DNA of 64,000 nt from Candidatus Nitrososphaera evergladensis SR1 (GCF_000730285.1 NZ_CP007174.1:2046001-2110000); one strand, 5' to 3'. Shown: positions 26,824 through 35,486, counted from the first letter of the stretch. Translations and numbers: made by a program. Notes: a model not told the origin generated them from the sequence alone.

Positions 26824-27234
26824 CTAAAGTTTTGAAACGAGGTTGCCTGCTTCCATCTCGCCCTTTTTCGTCAGGGAAAACAGTTCCTCGCCGTCGTCGC
26901 TTGAACCGTCCTTTTTCACTAGGCCGGCCTTGACCAGCCTGCCGGAAAAGTTGCCCCCTTCAAACCAGCTGCCATAAGCCTTGCCCCAATCGTTGAGTAC
27001 CTGGCGAATCCGGGCCTTGCTCTGCTTTGGATTTTGCAGCAGCGCGACAAGGATAAGGTCTTGCGTGCCAATGTCATCAACTTTTTCCACGATACGCTGC
27101 TCTAGGCCGCGCATGGCTGCCTTTGCACCGCCGTTGTTGCTGCTTCCTCCGCTGCTGCCGTACACTGCCTGCTCAAGGCTTGCCACCCTCTTTTGCAGGT
27201 CCAAAACAACCTTTTCAAGATTGGAGCTGTCCAA
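26824..27234 (-). CDS. Coiled-coil plus winged-helix-like protein
   Basis: The TTG at 27234 (LDSSNLEKVV) is preferred to the longer frame to 27300, whose first 22 residues look non-coding. An N-terminal coiled-coil (NLEKVVLDLQKRVASLEQAVYG) and a Gly/Ser/Asn linker precede a helical domain with LILVALLQNPKQSKARIRQVLNDWGK and the ending SLTKKGEMEAGNLV, a wing-like tail. It may be a small DNA-binding regulator. Family not recognised. Confidence 0.65.
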   Translation of the reverse strand: MDSSNLEKVVLDLQKRVASLEQAVYGSSGGSSNNGGAKAAMRGLEQRIVEKVDDIGTQDLILVALLQNPKQSKARIRQVLNDWGKAYGSWFEGGNFSGRLVKAGLVKKDGSSDDGEELFSLTKKGEMEAGNLVSKL

Positions 27235-27265
27235 CGGAATATATGTCAAAATGCAGAGGTACTTA

Positions 27266-27424
27266 TTACTTTCTTGGCAGTTCCTTCTGCAGCTTGACAA
27301 ACAGATCCTTGGCTTTTTTGCGGGCGTCCTCGGTGAGCTCTTCGTTGAAAATGGTGTTGCTCAGCGCGTCAAGTACCACCTGCCACTCGTCGGCCGAAAG
27401 CGCAAATGCCTGCTTGTCGCTCAT
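27266..27424 (-). CDS. Small acidic helical protein, 52 aa
   Basis: ATG 27424 to TAA 27266. The sequence (MSDKQAFALSADEWQVVLDA ... DARKKAKDLFVKLQKELPRK) is a two-helix design with good codon character. It lies upstream of the coiled-coil gene on the same strand with 31 bases between them. Function unknown. Confidence 0.65.
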   Translation of the reverse strand: MSDKQAFALSADEWQVVLDALSNTIFNEELTEDARKKAKDLFVKLQKELPRK

Positions 27425-27536
27425 CTAGATCTCTTGCTCAAAGTCATGGCAGGTAGCAAGCCAATATATGCCTTAAAGAATAAGCTTCCTGCAACATCTT
27501 TATTGCGGATTGCAGAATCGCAGGCCATAAAGAGAC

Positions 27537-27668
27537 ATGTTTGAAGCCTCTCCGTTTGTAGTAATATTCCAGTACGCGTTCATTGCCGCATTCCCGCTGG
27601 TTGGCCTTGCGGTGGTTACGAAATGGGTTTTTGACGACTGGAAAAAATCAAGGCGCACTCAAGGCTAG
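27537..27668 (+). CDS. Single-helix membrane microprotein, 43 aa
   Basis: ATG 27537 to TAG 27668. One long hydrophobic helix (about residues 6-30) is followed by a basic tail VFDDWKKSRRTQG, giving a predicted N-out, C-in orientation by the positive-inside rule. Function unknown. Confidence 0.6.
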   Translation: MFEASPFVVIFQYAFIAAFPLVGLAVVTKWVFDDWKKSRRTQG

Positions 27669-27721
27669 ATTTTCTCCAGAAAAGTTATGTTGCTGCAAGT
27701 GGCAATATTGCAGAAGCAAAA

Positions 27722-27964
27722 GTGTCGAGTAGCCCGGGAATAGAAGGAGAAAGAGAAGCAGAAGAACCGTGCCAGTACTGCGGCCACCCTTTTTCCATGC
27801 ATTTCAGCGACGATGTCAGGGGCCTTGGAAGCAAGGATGCATCCAGCGTCCACAAAGGGTGCAGCTACCAGTCGCCAAGCGACGGCTCCATTTGCCAATG
27901 CCCAGGATTCAGGTCGGTCCCAGGTACGACGACGACAACAAAAAACTCGGCTGGCGTGCTGTAG
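27722..27964 (+). CDS. Small Cys/His protein, 80 aa
   Basis: Starts at GTG 27722. It contains CQYCGHPFSMHF, then KGCSYQ and CQCPGF: six Cys and some His in total, enough for one or two zinc sites. The C-terminus is Thr-rich. It is one of many small Cys-rich genes in this window. Target and function are unknown. Confidence 0.65.
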   Translation: MSSSPGIEGEREAEEPCQYCGHPFSMHFSDDVRGLGSKDASSVHKGCSYQSPSDGSICQCPGFRSVPGTTTTTKNSAGVL

Positions 27965-28057
27965 AGAAATATGCATTTTTGCAATATTTTATAGCATTAT
28001 GCAAATTAATTTCATAACTAATTTGAATCATGGACGGGAATTAACTGACGTAGCCAT

Positions 28058-29437
28058 TTGGTTGATTCTGCTGCTGACAAAAAGGACGCGGTCCCAAGGC
28101 CCAACGATTCGTCGTCGCCGCAAGATGCAAACCGACGACCACATAAAACAAAAAAGATGCAATCATCTTTTGCCAAGATAATCGGGCCGGGCGTGATAAC
28201 GGGGGCTTCCGATGACGACCCGTCGGGGATAGCGACCTATTCACAGGCAGGTGCCAAGTTTGGCGCAGGGCTTCTCTGGATGGCACTGTTCCAGTATCCG
28301 CTAATGTCTGCAATCCAAGAGATGTGCGCCAGAATAGGCCTCGTCACGGGAAACGGCCTTGCAGCAGTCATGGCCAGCAAGTACTCCCGCAAAATAGTCC
28401 TGCCAATTTCGGTCCTGCTTCTTGCGGCAAACACCATCAACATTGGCGCCGACATCTCGGCCATGGCGGCGTCTACGCGCCTGATATTTCCCCAGGTCCC
28501 GTTCATTGCGGCAAGCGTCGCCTTTGCCGCCCTGATGACTGCGGCATTGATAGCAGTCCCGTACAGGAGGTACGTCAGAGTGCTAAAGTATCTGACGCTG
28601 TTTTTGTTTGCGTACGTCATTACGGCGGCAATTGTGGGCGGCAAGTGGGATGAGATCCTAGTTGCAAGCGTGGTGCCGCACGTGGAATTCAGCGCCGAGT
28701 TTGCGATGCTGTTTGTGGCAATTTTCGGCACGACGATATCTCCGTACCTGTTCTTCTGGCAGACTTCAGAAGAAGCAGAAGAGGATGTCGACAAGGGAAA
28801 GAAAAAAGAGATAGACAGCCCGGAAAAACCAAGGGTATCCAAAAAAGAAGTCAGGCTGATGAAGGCCGATGTGATGGTTGGCATGGGCTTTTCGCAGCTT
28901 ATAATGTGGTCCATCATCGTCACCACGGCAGGCAGCCTGCACGCCAACGGAGTGACAGACATCACTACCGTAGAGCAGGCTGCAAAAGCGCTGGAGCCGC
29001 TTGTAAACTCGTTTCCGCACGCCGGCACCATTTCAAAGAGCATATTTGCCCTGGGAGTCATCGGGACAGGGCTCTTGTCGGTGCCTGTCCTGGCGGGGGC
29101 AAGCGGGTATGCGCTGGCCGACGTTTTTGGATGGAAGCAGGGGCTGAGCAAAAAGTTTGGCCAGGCCAGATCATTTTACCTCGTAATTGCCGCATCCGTG
29201 ATCGTCGGGCTGTCGCTTAATTTTCTAAACATCGATCCAATTCAGGCGCTGGTATATTCTGCAGTGATAAACGCCGTTGTTTCTGTTCCCATCCTGTTTG
29301 TCCTGCTCAGGATTGCCAATGACAAAAAGATACTTGGAAGCAGGGTAAACAGGCGAGTCTCCAATGTCCTTGGGTGGCTCACGTTTGCCATAATGGCCGC
29401 CTCTGTCTGCATCATGCTTGCGGCATGGGGAAGATAA
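28058..29437 (+). CDS. NRAMP-family divalent metal transporter homologue
   Basis: A protein of about 460 residues with 11 predicted membrane helices. The first helix carries ASDDDPSGIATYSQAGAKFG, aligned with the NRAMP DPGN site but changed to DPSG, and the sixth carries TTISPYLFFWQTSEEAEE in place of the classical metal-binding MPH. This places it among divergent NRAMP-like proteins whose ion may not be Mn or Fe. A TTG at 28058 gives an extra polar N-terminus; ATG at 28157 (MQSSFAKIIGPG) is the likelier start by homology. Confidence 0.82.
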   Translation: MVDSAADKKDAVPRPNDSSSPQDANRRPHKTKKMQSSFAKIIGPGVITGASDDDPSGIATYSQAGAKFGAGLLWMALFQYPLMSAIQEMCARIGLVTGNGLAAVMASKYSRKIVLPISVLLLAANTINIGADISAMAASTRLIFPQVPFIAASVAFAALMTAALIAVPYRRYVRVLKYLTLFLFAYVITAAIVGGKWDEILVASVVPHVEFSAEFAMLFVAIFGTTISPYLFFWQTSEEAEEDVDKGKKKEIDSPEKPRVSKKEVRLMKADVMVGMGFSQLIMWSIIVTTAGSLHANGVTDITTVEQAAKALEPLVNSFPHAGTISKSIFALGVIGTGLLSVPVLAGASGYALADVFGWKQGLSKKFGQARSFYLVIAASVIVGLSLNFLNIDPIQALVYSAVINAVVSVPILFVLLRIANDKKILGSRVNRRVSNVLGWLTFAIMAASVCIMLAAWGR

Positions 29438-29716
29438 TAATATTGTAGAAAAGCAAGAAAACGAACTTGCGTATTTCATTTACTTTTTCCCATAGAGCGC
29501 TATATTGAAGCACTTTTGTCTAAAAGGCCTGCCAGTAACTAAACAAAGTAGTTGAACAGATTATCGAAACATTTATTATAGACAAAAATCTGTGCTATTG
29601 TCATATTTAATTATCAAATAATACAACGATCATACGTTGTAATTTCAAAATAATCACATTATCTATTATTTTTGCTCAAGACTTTAAAGATAGCACTTCC
29701 AGTCATTATGATAATG

Positions 29717-30025
29717 ATGTCAAGCCTAACAAGTAACAAGACAGCACTGCTATCCCTGTTGATAGTCGGTGTCGCACTCGCGTCGTATGCCCTGCCTATT
29801 GCTGCCTTTGCGCAGAATGGCGGAGAAGACGGGAAACCCAAATGGAACGACAAACACTGGCCGCAGCACAATTGGGATAAGGAGAGCAAATCCTACAAGG
29901 ATGACTCTGGCAACGAATACAAGTGTGAAACCTTCCACGACGGGTCCTACTACTACTTCTACAAAGGCGAGTTCTACAAGTGCGACGACTACAAGCCATC
30001 AAGCCCCTCTGAAACACCCTATTAA
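29717..30025 (+). CDS. Small secreted aromatic-rich protein
   Basis: From ATG 29717 the protein has 102 residues. A signal peptide (about 8-31, ending AFAQNG) precedes a mature part rich in Trp, Tyr, Lys and Asp (KWNDKHWPQHNWDKESKSY, FHDGSYYYFYKGEFYKCDDY) with two Cys. The pattern suggests a compact extracellular domain with one disulphide. Family unknown. A strong hairpin terminator follows. Confidence 0.65.
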   Translation: MSSLTSNKTALLSLLIVGVALASYALPIAAFAQNGGEDGKPKWNDKHWPQHNWDKESKSYKDDSGNEYKCETFHDGSYYYFYKGEFYKCDDYKPSSPSETPY

Positions 30026-30042
30026 AAATTCAACTGTACTGC

Positions 30043-30077
30043 AGGAACGATAACTTCAACACACAGTTATCGTTCCT
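30043..30077 (+). terminator. 13-bp hairpin with T-rich tail
   Basis: AGGAACGATAACT at 30043-30055 pairs perfectly with AGTTATCGTTCCT at 30065-30077 around a 9-base loop, followed by a T-rich stretch. It lies 18 bases after the stop of the secreted-protein gene and fits a transcription terminator. Confidence 0.7.
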
Positions 30078-30269
30078 TCTCTTCTTTTTCTGTTTTCCAA
30101 ACAGAATGAATATGCCTGTTTCGTTTGAGAGTCGTTGAATTAGGTTTGTAGTTAATAGTACAGTCGCTTTGAGAAGCGGCAGCTTTATGATGAGGCCGAT
30201 TCCACAATTTGACAAAAGCGAGACAGGAATCGTGCTTAATAGTGCGTAATGACATATTGATAGCAGGGA

Positions 30270-30443
30270 ATGGCTGCTACAGACCTAAAGCGCGCCCCTT
30301 CAGAAAAGAAAGAGGTAGTGAAAAATCTGTATGTTTCTGGAATTCCTGAAGAGTTTATTGCGATGCAACTTGACATAGAAATCCCGGTTGTTATTGCCAT
30401 CCTTAAAGAACAAGGAATCTATAGACACGCAAACGAACCATAG
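30270..30443 (+). CDS. Small helix-turn-helix-like protein, 57 aa
   Basis: ATG 30270 to TAG 30443 with AGGGA just upstream. The segment EKKEVVKNLYVSGIPEEFIAMQLDIEIPVVIAILKEQGIYRH has the length and hydrophobic spacing of a helix-turn-helix (two short helices, VSGI turn, recognition helix ending in EQGI). Function unknown; a DNA-binding role is inferred. Confidence 0.62.
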   Translation: MAATDLKRAPSEKKEVVKNLYVSGIPEEFIAMQLDIEIPVVIAILKEQGIYRHANEP

Positions 30444-30661
30444 ATTTGGTTCTTGTACGCGTCAAAAGTGCTAGTGCAGTGCTACTCCATATCACAGTTA
30501 GCTTGGCAATGTCTACTTGGGTTTTATCTTGTGTATTGTTAAAGAATCTGACACCTCTCAAAAAGAAGATATCGTCTCTGCCTAGACGTATGCTAGTTCT
30601 TGGAGGTTTTTCCGCTCATGGGATAGAATTAAGCGATGACATCCGTCAAACCCTTGATTCT
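30444..30661. other. Intergenic, no convincing gene
   Basis: Only a hydrophobic low-quality frame is present (its last 29 residues, MLVLGGFSAHGIEL and onward, look somewhat protein-like). I cannot support a gene. Confidence 0.35.
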
Positions 30662-30841
30662 TTAGCTGGACGCTTGTAGCAGCAACATCTCTGCTGGCCT
30701 TGATTCATTGATTCGAAGTATTTCGAGATAGCATTCTTGGCAAAACAGCTTGCCGTTGTACTGGAACGCCCTCTTTCCGCCTTCCTCGTATTCAATCAAG
30801 CTCGTAGCAGTCTTGCACGTGCATTTTTCACAGGTGGACAT
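30662..30841 (-). CDS. Small zinc-binding protein, 59 aa
   Basis: ATG 30841 begins MSTCEKCTCKTAT and the frame contains CQEC about 30 residues later, so two Cys pairs form a likely zinc ribbon. The rest (IEYEEGGKRAFQYNGKLF) is beta-hairpin-like. A 12-residue longer version from 30877 is possible. Function unknown. Confidence 0.62.
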   Translation of the reverse strand: MSTCEKCTCKTATSLIEYEEGGKRAFQYNGKLFCQECYLEILRINESRPAEMLLLQASS

Positions 30842-30959
30842 TCTTGAATCGCCGCAATTTGGCGCTACATGATTCATAACTTTGCACTTCTTGTAGTAGC
30901 AATTTAATGACCTAAATACTCATTTAATTCGCTAAAGATGTTCTATTCTCTGATATAGT

Positions 30960-31150
30960 ACGAAGCTTCTAGTATCGGTAACAACGGGGTCAGGCTAAGC
31001 AAGGTCGTCTGATAATGGGGTGAAAATCCCCGAGGAATGGACAAAATCTGCTTCCCTGATCACCCGAGTAATAAGCCACGACCGAAGTGTCTGTTCATTA
31101 CATCCCGCGCTCGTGCTGTGCCATTATCGAGCGCGGATGTTTTTCTTCAT
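30960..31150 (+). ncRNA. Possible structured RNA with terminator hairpin
   Basis: No reading frame fits. The 5' part has GGGGTCAGG (30986-30994), which can pair with CCTGATCACCC (31055-31065) with two bulges; inside is a GGGG/CCCC hairpin around TGAAAAT. The 3' part has ACATCCCGCGCTCG and CGAGCGCGGATGT, a 13-base-pair stem with one bulged C, followed directly by a T run at about 31139. This organisation suggests an independent RNA with its own terminator. I do not recognise a known class; orientation is taken from the T run. Confidence 0.4.
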
Positions 31151-31159
31151 ATTCTGACT

Positions 31160-31595
31160 TTAAACATCTGAATTGCCCTTATTCGGAATGTTTTGTATTT
31201 TTGTGATGGCTATTTCAAAGTTGGCCAGTGACACCCATTTAGACTTCGTAAAATTGCGGTGTTGAGCCCAAGAAAAGAGAGATCCAAAGAGATTCGAATG
31301 GATATTGGTATGGAACCAAGCTAGCACACTGACTACAAAGACACATGCATCTGCACAACAGAGACACAATGTCAGACTAGTCATGCATATCCTTGGTGCC
31401 AAGGTGGTTCTAGGTGCCGGATCCATTTCCTAGTAATTTTACTAGGAGGAGACAAATATCGCCACAGAAATAATATGGATTTTCGAAGCATGGGCCCTTA
31501 CAGCTTTTGTTACCAAGCTGACCATGGACGGTGAAAGTACTTCATCCGGTAGAAGATTATTTACCAGACCAAGAAAAAACTATCTATCAGATTCT
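31160..31595. other. Stretch without a supported gene
   Basis: An 88-codon minus-strand frame (31160-31426) is present but has an unconvincing composition, so it is not called. Confidence 0.4.
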
Positions 31596-32042
31596 TCAAG
31601 AAAAGCAGCTTTCTTTCTCTAGGTATTCCAGAATGCTGTTCTTATCCTTTGTGAGCTGTATTCCTCCACCATGATCATTGATGCAGGTAAACGCCATTCT
31701 TTCAACATTGGCATCATAATCGATGTCGATTAAGAGTGTGACCTGAGGCTCCATTCGCTGGGTGCCATTGTATTGCACGCCTGTAATCTGTGCTTCTGTC
31801 TTCTCGTAGATCACCTGACGACCTAAAACGGTTACATTTGGCTCTGCGTACCTGTTATGAAACGCTTTCACCTCTGGCAAATTACCCAGTTTTTCTTTCA
31901 CAAGTTCTTTGTTGTTGGGCCGAAAGCCTACGGGAACGTCGGTTAGACGCCACCAGTTGTTCAAGGCTCCAACAACAACGATCACAAAGATCGCTACACC
32001 GATTATTGGGATTGATATCAAGACCTTCTTGTTCATGTCCAT
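31596..32042 (-). CDS. Membrane-anchored protein, 148 aa
   Basis: One N-terminal helix (about 6-27) followed by an extracytoplasmic domain with DVPVGFRPNNKELVKEKL, RQVIYEKTEAQITGVQYNG and VTLLIDIDYDANVERMAFTC. Two Cys late in the protein could pair. A second start (ATG 32036) is possible. No family is recognised. Confidence 0.68.
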   Translation of the reverse strand: MDMNKKVLISIPIIGVAIFVIVVVGALNNWWRLTDVPVGFRPNNKELVKEKLGNLPEVKAFHNRYAEPNVTVLGRQVIYEKTEAQITGVQYNGTQRMEPQVTLLIDIDYDANVERMAFTCINDHGGGIQLTKDKNSILEYLEKESCFS

Positions 32043-32072
32043 GCTAATCTGGTCCTCAGCAAATAGGATAAT

Positions 32073-32942
32073 TCACTGAGCATTACTAATGTACCTAGTA
32101 TCATTTGATGCCATTTTAAGATGAAAACTTGTAAACCAGCTTTGAAAATCTACTCTTGCCTTTGCGTCTACTCTACCAATTATTCTCCCTCTTTCTTCCA
32201 AAAACCAGTACTTGACCGAATTGATGTCGAGTGGCTGACTATCGCGCTCTTCCGCTTTTGAAGCAATCACGTATGGAGAATAATAGATTGGATTAAGCCC
32301 ATCATCGGTTCTAAATGATTCTACTGGAATTTCAAATTCTGATGCAATTTCAGCGTACATACGCGGAGCCCATCCTCTGAATTTTTTCACTATGTCAAGC
32401 AGGATGGCTCTTTCCCGAGGATGCTGTTCCTTCAGATTCTCTTCAATTTCTTCATCTGTGAGATATTCATTGATAGGGATGGCTTTTCCTCCTGTGATAG
32501 CATCTATGAATAAATACATCGAATAGCCGTGTTGTTGCAAGGTCGCCTGCAGCTGCTGGCGGTGTCGTTCCATTTTCTCATCCATTGACGCTTGTATTAT
32601 CTTCGCTTTTTCTGTGTAAGCGTAGTATACATTTTCAAATATAGCTTTTTTATCGCTAATGCCAGTCATGTGATCAACTATGAATGTCCTATTGAGAGTG
32701 GTGTTGTCTAGCTCTATTAGGACAGGATACGAATCATAATGCTGGCACAGGGACAATATCTGGTTTTTAAGCTCCTGCTCCGAGTCGACTTGCAGATCAG
32801 AAATCATTTCCTCGCTGATTACCTTTTGGGCGCCATACCAGCGAATTTGCTCCGCCCTGTGTCTGGACATCAGCCGGATTTCATCCTCTAGAAAGGGCCC
32901 TGTGATTGGCTTGTAGACTTTGGCCTCGATTACTTTTGTCAA
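32073..32942 (-). CDS. Hypothetical protein, 289 aa
   Basis: A soluble protein with a helical middle (ASMDEKMERHRQQLQATLQQH) and segments ITGPFLEDEIRLMSRHRAEQIRWYGAQ, YLTDEEIEENLKEQHPRERA and KYWFLEERGRIIGRVDAKARVDFQSW. No metal-binding motif, Walker box or membrane helix was found. It could be a stand-alone gene or part of an older mobile region. Function unknown. Confidence 0.65.
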   Translation of the reverse strand: MTKVIEAKVYKPITGPFLEDEIRLMSRHRAEQIRWYGAQKVISEEMISDLQVDSEQELKNQILSLCQHYDSYPVLIELDNTTLNRTFIVDHMTGISDKKAIFENVYYAYTEKAKIIQASMDEKMERHRQQLQATLQQHGYSMYLFIDAITGGKAIPINEYLTDEEIEENLKEQHPRERAILLDIVKKFRGWAPRMYAEIASEFEIPVESFRTDDGLNPIYYSPYVIASKAEERDSQPLDINSVKYWFLEERGRIIGRVDAKARVDFQSWFTSFHLKMASNDTRYISNAQ

Positions 32943-33087
32943 CCTCTCTACCTCATCCAGACGATGGAACTAAGAAGGATAGTTTCACTCATAAAGAATC
33001 TGTTCATCCTTGCAGCAATTTCCATAATTCGTCAATCAACGTAAAATCACAAATCTTGGGAGTCTTATCTATATCCCGAAATGTAAG

Positions 33088-33162
33088 TGGGCCCAAAGGG
33101 ATTCGAACCCTTGGCCGACCGGTTATGAGCCGGTCGCTCTAACCAGGCTGAGCTATGGGCCC
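33088..33162 (-). tRNA. tRNA with CAU anticodon (Met or Ile2)
   Basis: Read on the minus strand from 33162: acceptor GGGCCCA pairs with TGGGCCC, D-loop contains AGCCTGGTTA, anticodon stem ACCGG/CCGGT with loop C-T-CAT-A-A, T-loop TTCGAAT and discriminator A. The 75-base gene has no intron. The CAU anticodon can belong to elongator Met or to Ile decoding AUA after modification; sequence alone does not decide. Confidence 0.9.
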
Positions 33163-33221
33163 GCGTACGTGCGTACGTGCAGAATCAAAAATCGGACGAG
33201 TATGTATAAAGGTTTGGAGCG

Positions 33222-33920
33222 TCAGCAATACATGCTGCCGACATATTTTTCCTGTACAGAATCCAAGAGCAGGTTCTGCGCCTTGAGCGACTCGACAGCG
33301 GCCGCAAACGCCTTTTCGCGTTTTTCAGCCGGCACTGCCTGCAGGATGTCGCGCCATACCTGTGCGTGCCTCACGTCGGCGTCTTCATGTATCTCAAAAT
33401 AGTTGAGAGCATCCTTGTTGCCGGTCATGCCATAGAATTTTGCCAGGCCGTCTATCTTGCTCCTGCTTATCTTTGGGAGCTCTGCTTCAAACGCATACAT
33501 TGCAGCGACTGCTTCCTCAAACGACAGCAAAGTGAGCGACATCATCTTTGCCACCGCGTCGTTTGTCTTTGCTGCACCTGCATAGCTGGCAAGCTCTGAC
33601 TGCGAAACGCCCATCGCACCGGCAAACCTTGCCCAGGGCTCGATGTGCTCTGACTCTTCCTTCAGGTTCTCTTTAATGCCTGGAACTTTTGAGGGGTCGG
33701 TATTGTTGGCAGCTGAGGCAATGTTTTGCACGAACGCCGGGACTGCCTTTACAAGCTGAAAGTATTCCTTGGAATAGCCCTGCAGGTGGTCGACTGTCAG
33801 CCTGCCTTCCGACCACATCTGGTAGAACGGGTGCTTCAAAAGGCTGCGGTTTTCTATTTCCGAGTCGATCCTCTCTACAAGGTCGTAGTTTTCCATATTG
33901 TATCTCACTTCAAAAGCCAT
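33222..33920 (-). CDS. CADD/PqqC-like haem-oxygenase-fold protein
   Basis: A 232-residue all-helical protein. SLLKHPFYQMWSEGRLTVDHLQGYSKEYFQLV, LKEESEHIEPWARFAGAMG and NYFEIHEDADVRHAQVWRDIL carry the Glu/His residues of the TenA/PqqC-like fold, including an E-x2-H and a late H-x-D-x3-H. In Chlamydia and some ammonia oxidisers related CADD proteins make p-aminobenzoate for folate from tyrosine. That role is possible here. ATG 33896 is an alternative start. Confidence 0.82.
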   Translation of the reverse strand: MAFEVRYNMENYDLVERIDSEIENRSLLKHPFYQMWSEGRLTVDHLQGYSKEYFQLVKAVPAFVQNIASAANNTDPSKVPGIKENLKEESEHIEPWARFAGAMGVSQSELASYAGAAKTNDAVAKMMSLTLLSFEEAVAAMYAFEAELPKISRSKIDGLAKFYGMTGNKDALNYFEIHEDADVRHAQVWRDILQAVPAEKREKAFAAAVESLKAQNLLLDSVQEKYVGSMYC

Positions 33921-33978
33921 AGAAAAACCTTATGACAGCAAGGATTTTATGTGAATCTCCCATCGATTGTGCTCAAGT

Positions 33979-34098
33979 GCTCCGGTGGTGTAGTGGCTAT
34001 CCTGCCGGCAACCATCCTCCGGCAAGGGGCTGCACAGTCCGGTCAAGCATTGTGGCCTTTCGAGTCGCAGATCCCGGGTTCAAATCCCGGCCGGAGCA
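33979..34098 (+). tRNA. tRNA-Glu (UUC) with D-loop intron
   Basis: Acceptor GCTCCGG (33979-33985) pairs with CCGGAGC (34091-34097), discriminator A 34098. D-stem GTGT/GCAT, anticodon stem GTGGC/GTCGC with loop C-T-TTC-G-A, T-stem CCGGG/CCCGG with loop TTCAAAT. A 44-base insert at 33995-34038, bordered by repeated AGT, must be removed to give a normal D-loop (AGTCCGGTCAA) and a 76-base tRNA. This is a non-canonical intron position. The 3' exon from the anticodon loop onward is the left attachment site of the integrated element. Confidence 0.85.
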
Positions 34099-34100
34099 CT
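34055..34100. repeat. Left attachment site (attL core)
   Basis: The 46-bp core begins just before the anticodon loop of tRNA-Glu (GCCTTTCGAG) and ends two bases after the discriminator (GGAGCACT). It is identical to 45170-45215. It completes the tRNA gene on the chromosome side and is in frame with the C-terminal integrase part. Confidence 0.92.
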
Positions 34101-35051
34101 ACTCTCTCATGTTATACCAAGTCCGATAGTAACCCTGACCACCACCTTCAGCCCTTACCATTAGCAGTAAGGTCGTTCTTACCACAGACATTAAGCTCGA
34201 AAGTCACAACGCTTGACCGGACTGTGCAACCCGACTGGAATGGCTTCCGTCAATACCTAAACAACATACAAAATCCAAAGGTAGCCAACGACACCTTGCG
34301 CTATGCCCGCCAACACTATCGCATTCTGTGGGGAGAAGGAATGGAAGAGCTTCTTCAGCTATCACAAGGGAAGCAACGACACGTTATGAAGGCAATGTCT
34401 TCTCTCTCAAAGTATCTTGGGTGTTACAATCATTGGAAGGAAATCAGAGAAGGCTACCAATTGAAATGGTCTCAACAGGACAGCCTTGAACTGTTCCATA
34501 ACATAATCGACAATGAGCATAATTACAGTGCCATGATAGAATGGCTGAAAGAAGCTTGTGCCAAATCACCCAAGTCGTATGCAGATATCCTGATCTATGC
34601 CACTTTAACTGGCCTAAGAGCACAAGAGGTCATAGATAGCATACGCTTGATCAAGACTACTCCTGAAAATTACCTGAAAAAAGATTCAATGATTCTAGAG
34701 CACTATCGATATCCCAATCTCTTTATCAGACGAACCAAGAAAGCATACGTGAGTATAGTAAGCGAAGACATACTACAATTAGCGAAGACAGCGGGCAATC
34801 ACAGCTATATGGCCATTCGAATGGCGCTGGAAGAACGAGGAATGGCTACCAATATGAAGTATTGCCGCAAGATTTTCTCCACCTATCTTCGTATGAATGG
34901 CATTGAATCAGAGTTAATCGACCTACTTCAAGGGAGGATACCAAAGACTGTATTTGCGAGGCATTATTTCAGGCCAGACTTTGAAAAAGACATGGTAAGA
35001 ATAAGGAATGTACTTGAAAAATTGAAGGGTGAAATTACACTGCCAGCATGA
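34056..35051 (+). CDS. Integrase, C-terminal part int(C)
   Basis: This segment encodes the catalytic part of an archaeal SSV-type tyrosine recombinase. The conserved Arg is in TGLRAQEV, the second box in KYCRKIFSTYLRMNGIESE, and the His-Tyr nucleophile in RIPKTVFARHYFRP. The frame is open back through the attachment core, with no good start codon between, so it is only complete when joined to int(N) at 44979-45215. The joined protein would be about 395 residues, with Arg near 250 and Tyr near 367. Alone, this part is probably not translated. Confidence 0.9.
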   Translation, partial: PFESQIPGSNPGRSTTLSCYTKSDSNPDHHLQPLPLAVRSFLPQTLSSKVTTLDRTVQPDWNGFRQYLNNIQNPKVANDTLRYARQHYRILWGEGMEELLQLSQGKQRHVMKAMSSLSKYLGCYNHWKEIREGYQLKWSQQDSLELFHNIIDNEHNYSAMIEWLKEACAKSPKSYADILIYATLTGLRAQEVIDSIRLIKTTPENYLKKDSMILEHYRYPNLFIRRTKKAYVSIVSEDILQLAKTAGNHSYMAIRMALEERGMATNMKYCRKIFSTYLRMNGIESELIDLLQGRIPKTVFARHYFRPDFEKDMVRIRNVLEKLKGEITLPA

Positions 35052-35063
35052 CTACGGCGGATA

Positions 35064-35384
35064 TCAAAGCTCTACGGCATATTCGCCTGTTCTCAGGAAT
35101 CGATCAACTGCGCCAAAGAACGTAATAACTGTCAAGATCAAACTAAATGCCGGACTGACTACCCAATCAACTAGGAATTTTGTGTTATTTGCAGCCTGCA
35201 AACACTTGTCTTGATTGTCTGTCATTCTCATACATTGTGCAACCGTGGTATCGTAGGTACTGTTGAAAATCCGTGCCAAGCCTTCCTTAATGGGATCAAA
35301 TATCCACCCGAGAACATATTCGGTGACCAAATGCCATGATAACCAAAGCAAAAGAAAGACAACAATCTGTATTTTAGTTACCAT
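35064..35384 (-). CDS. Two-helix membrane protein, 106 aa
   Basis: Helices at about residues 5-28 and 72-92 flank a soluble loop with two Cys (VAQCMRMTDNQDKCLQAAN) that could form a disulphide. The 3' end faces the integrase gene and is 12 bases from its stop. Function unknown; membrane proteins of this type are common in small archaeal elements. Confidence 0.6.
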   Translation of the reverse strand: MVTKIQIVVFLLLWLSWHLVTEYVLGWIFDPIKEGLARIFNSTYDTTVAQCMRMTDNQDKCLQAANNTKFLVDWVVSPAFSLILTVITFFGAVDRFLRTGEYAVEL

Positions 35385-35486
35385 AGGCAGACAGAATCTT
35401 GTTCCGGTATTTACCTACTAAAGTTTTCGAACTATCTTTTGGCATGGGCAGCTTTCAAATAACTCTCCCATTTTTCTAGCCGCCCT

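Noticed and set aside
30960-31150. RNase P or SRP RNA
   Set aside because: The conserved core sequences of these RNAs were not found.
31160-31426. 88-codon minus-strand frame
   Set aside because: Composition is not protein-like and no ribosome site or homology pattern is seen.
33951-34055. N-terminal extension of the integrase through the tRNA-Glu 5' part
   Set aside because: The frame is open but encodes translated tRNA sequence; the homologous N-terminus is at 44979.
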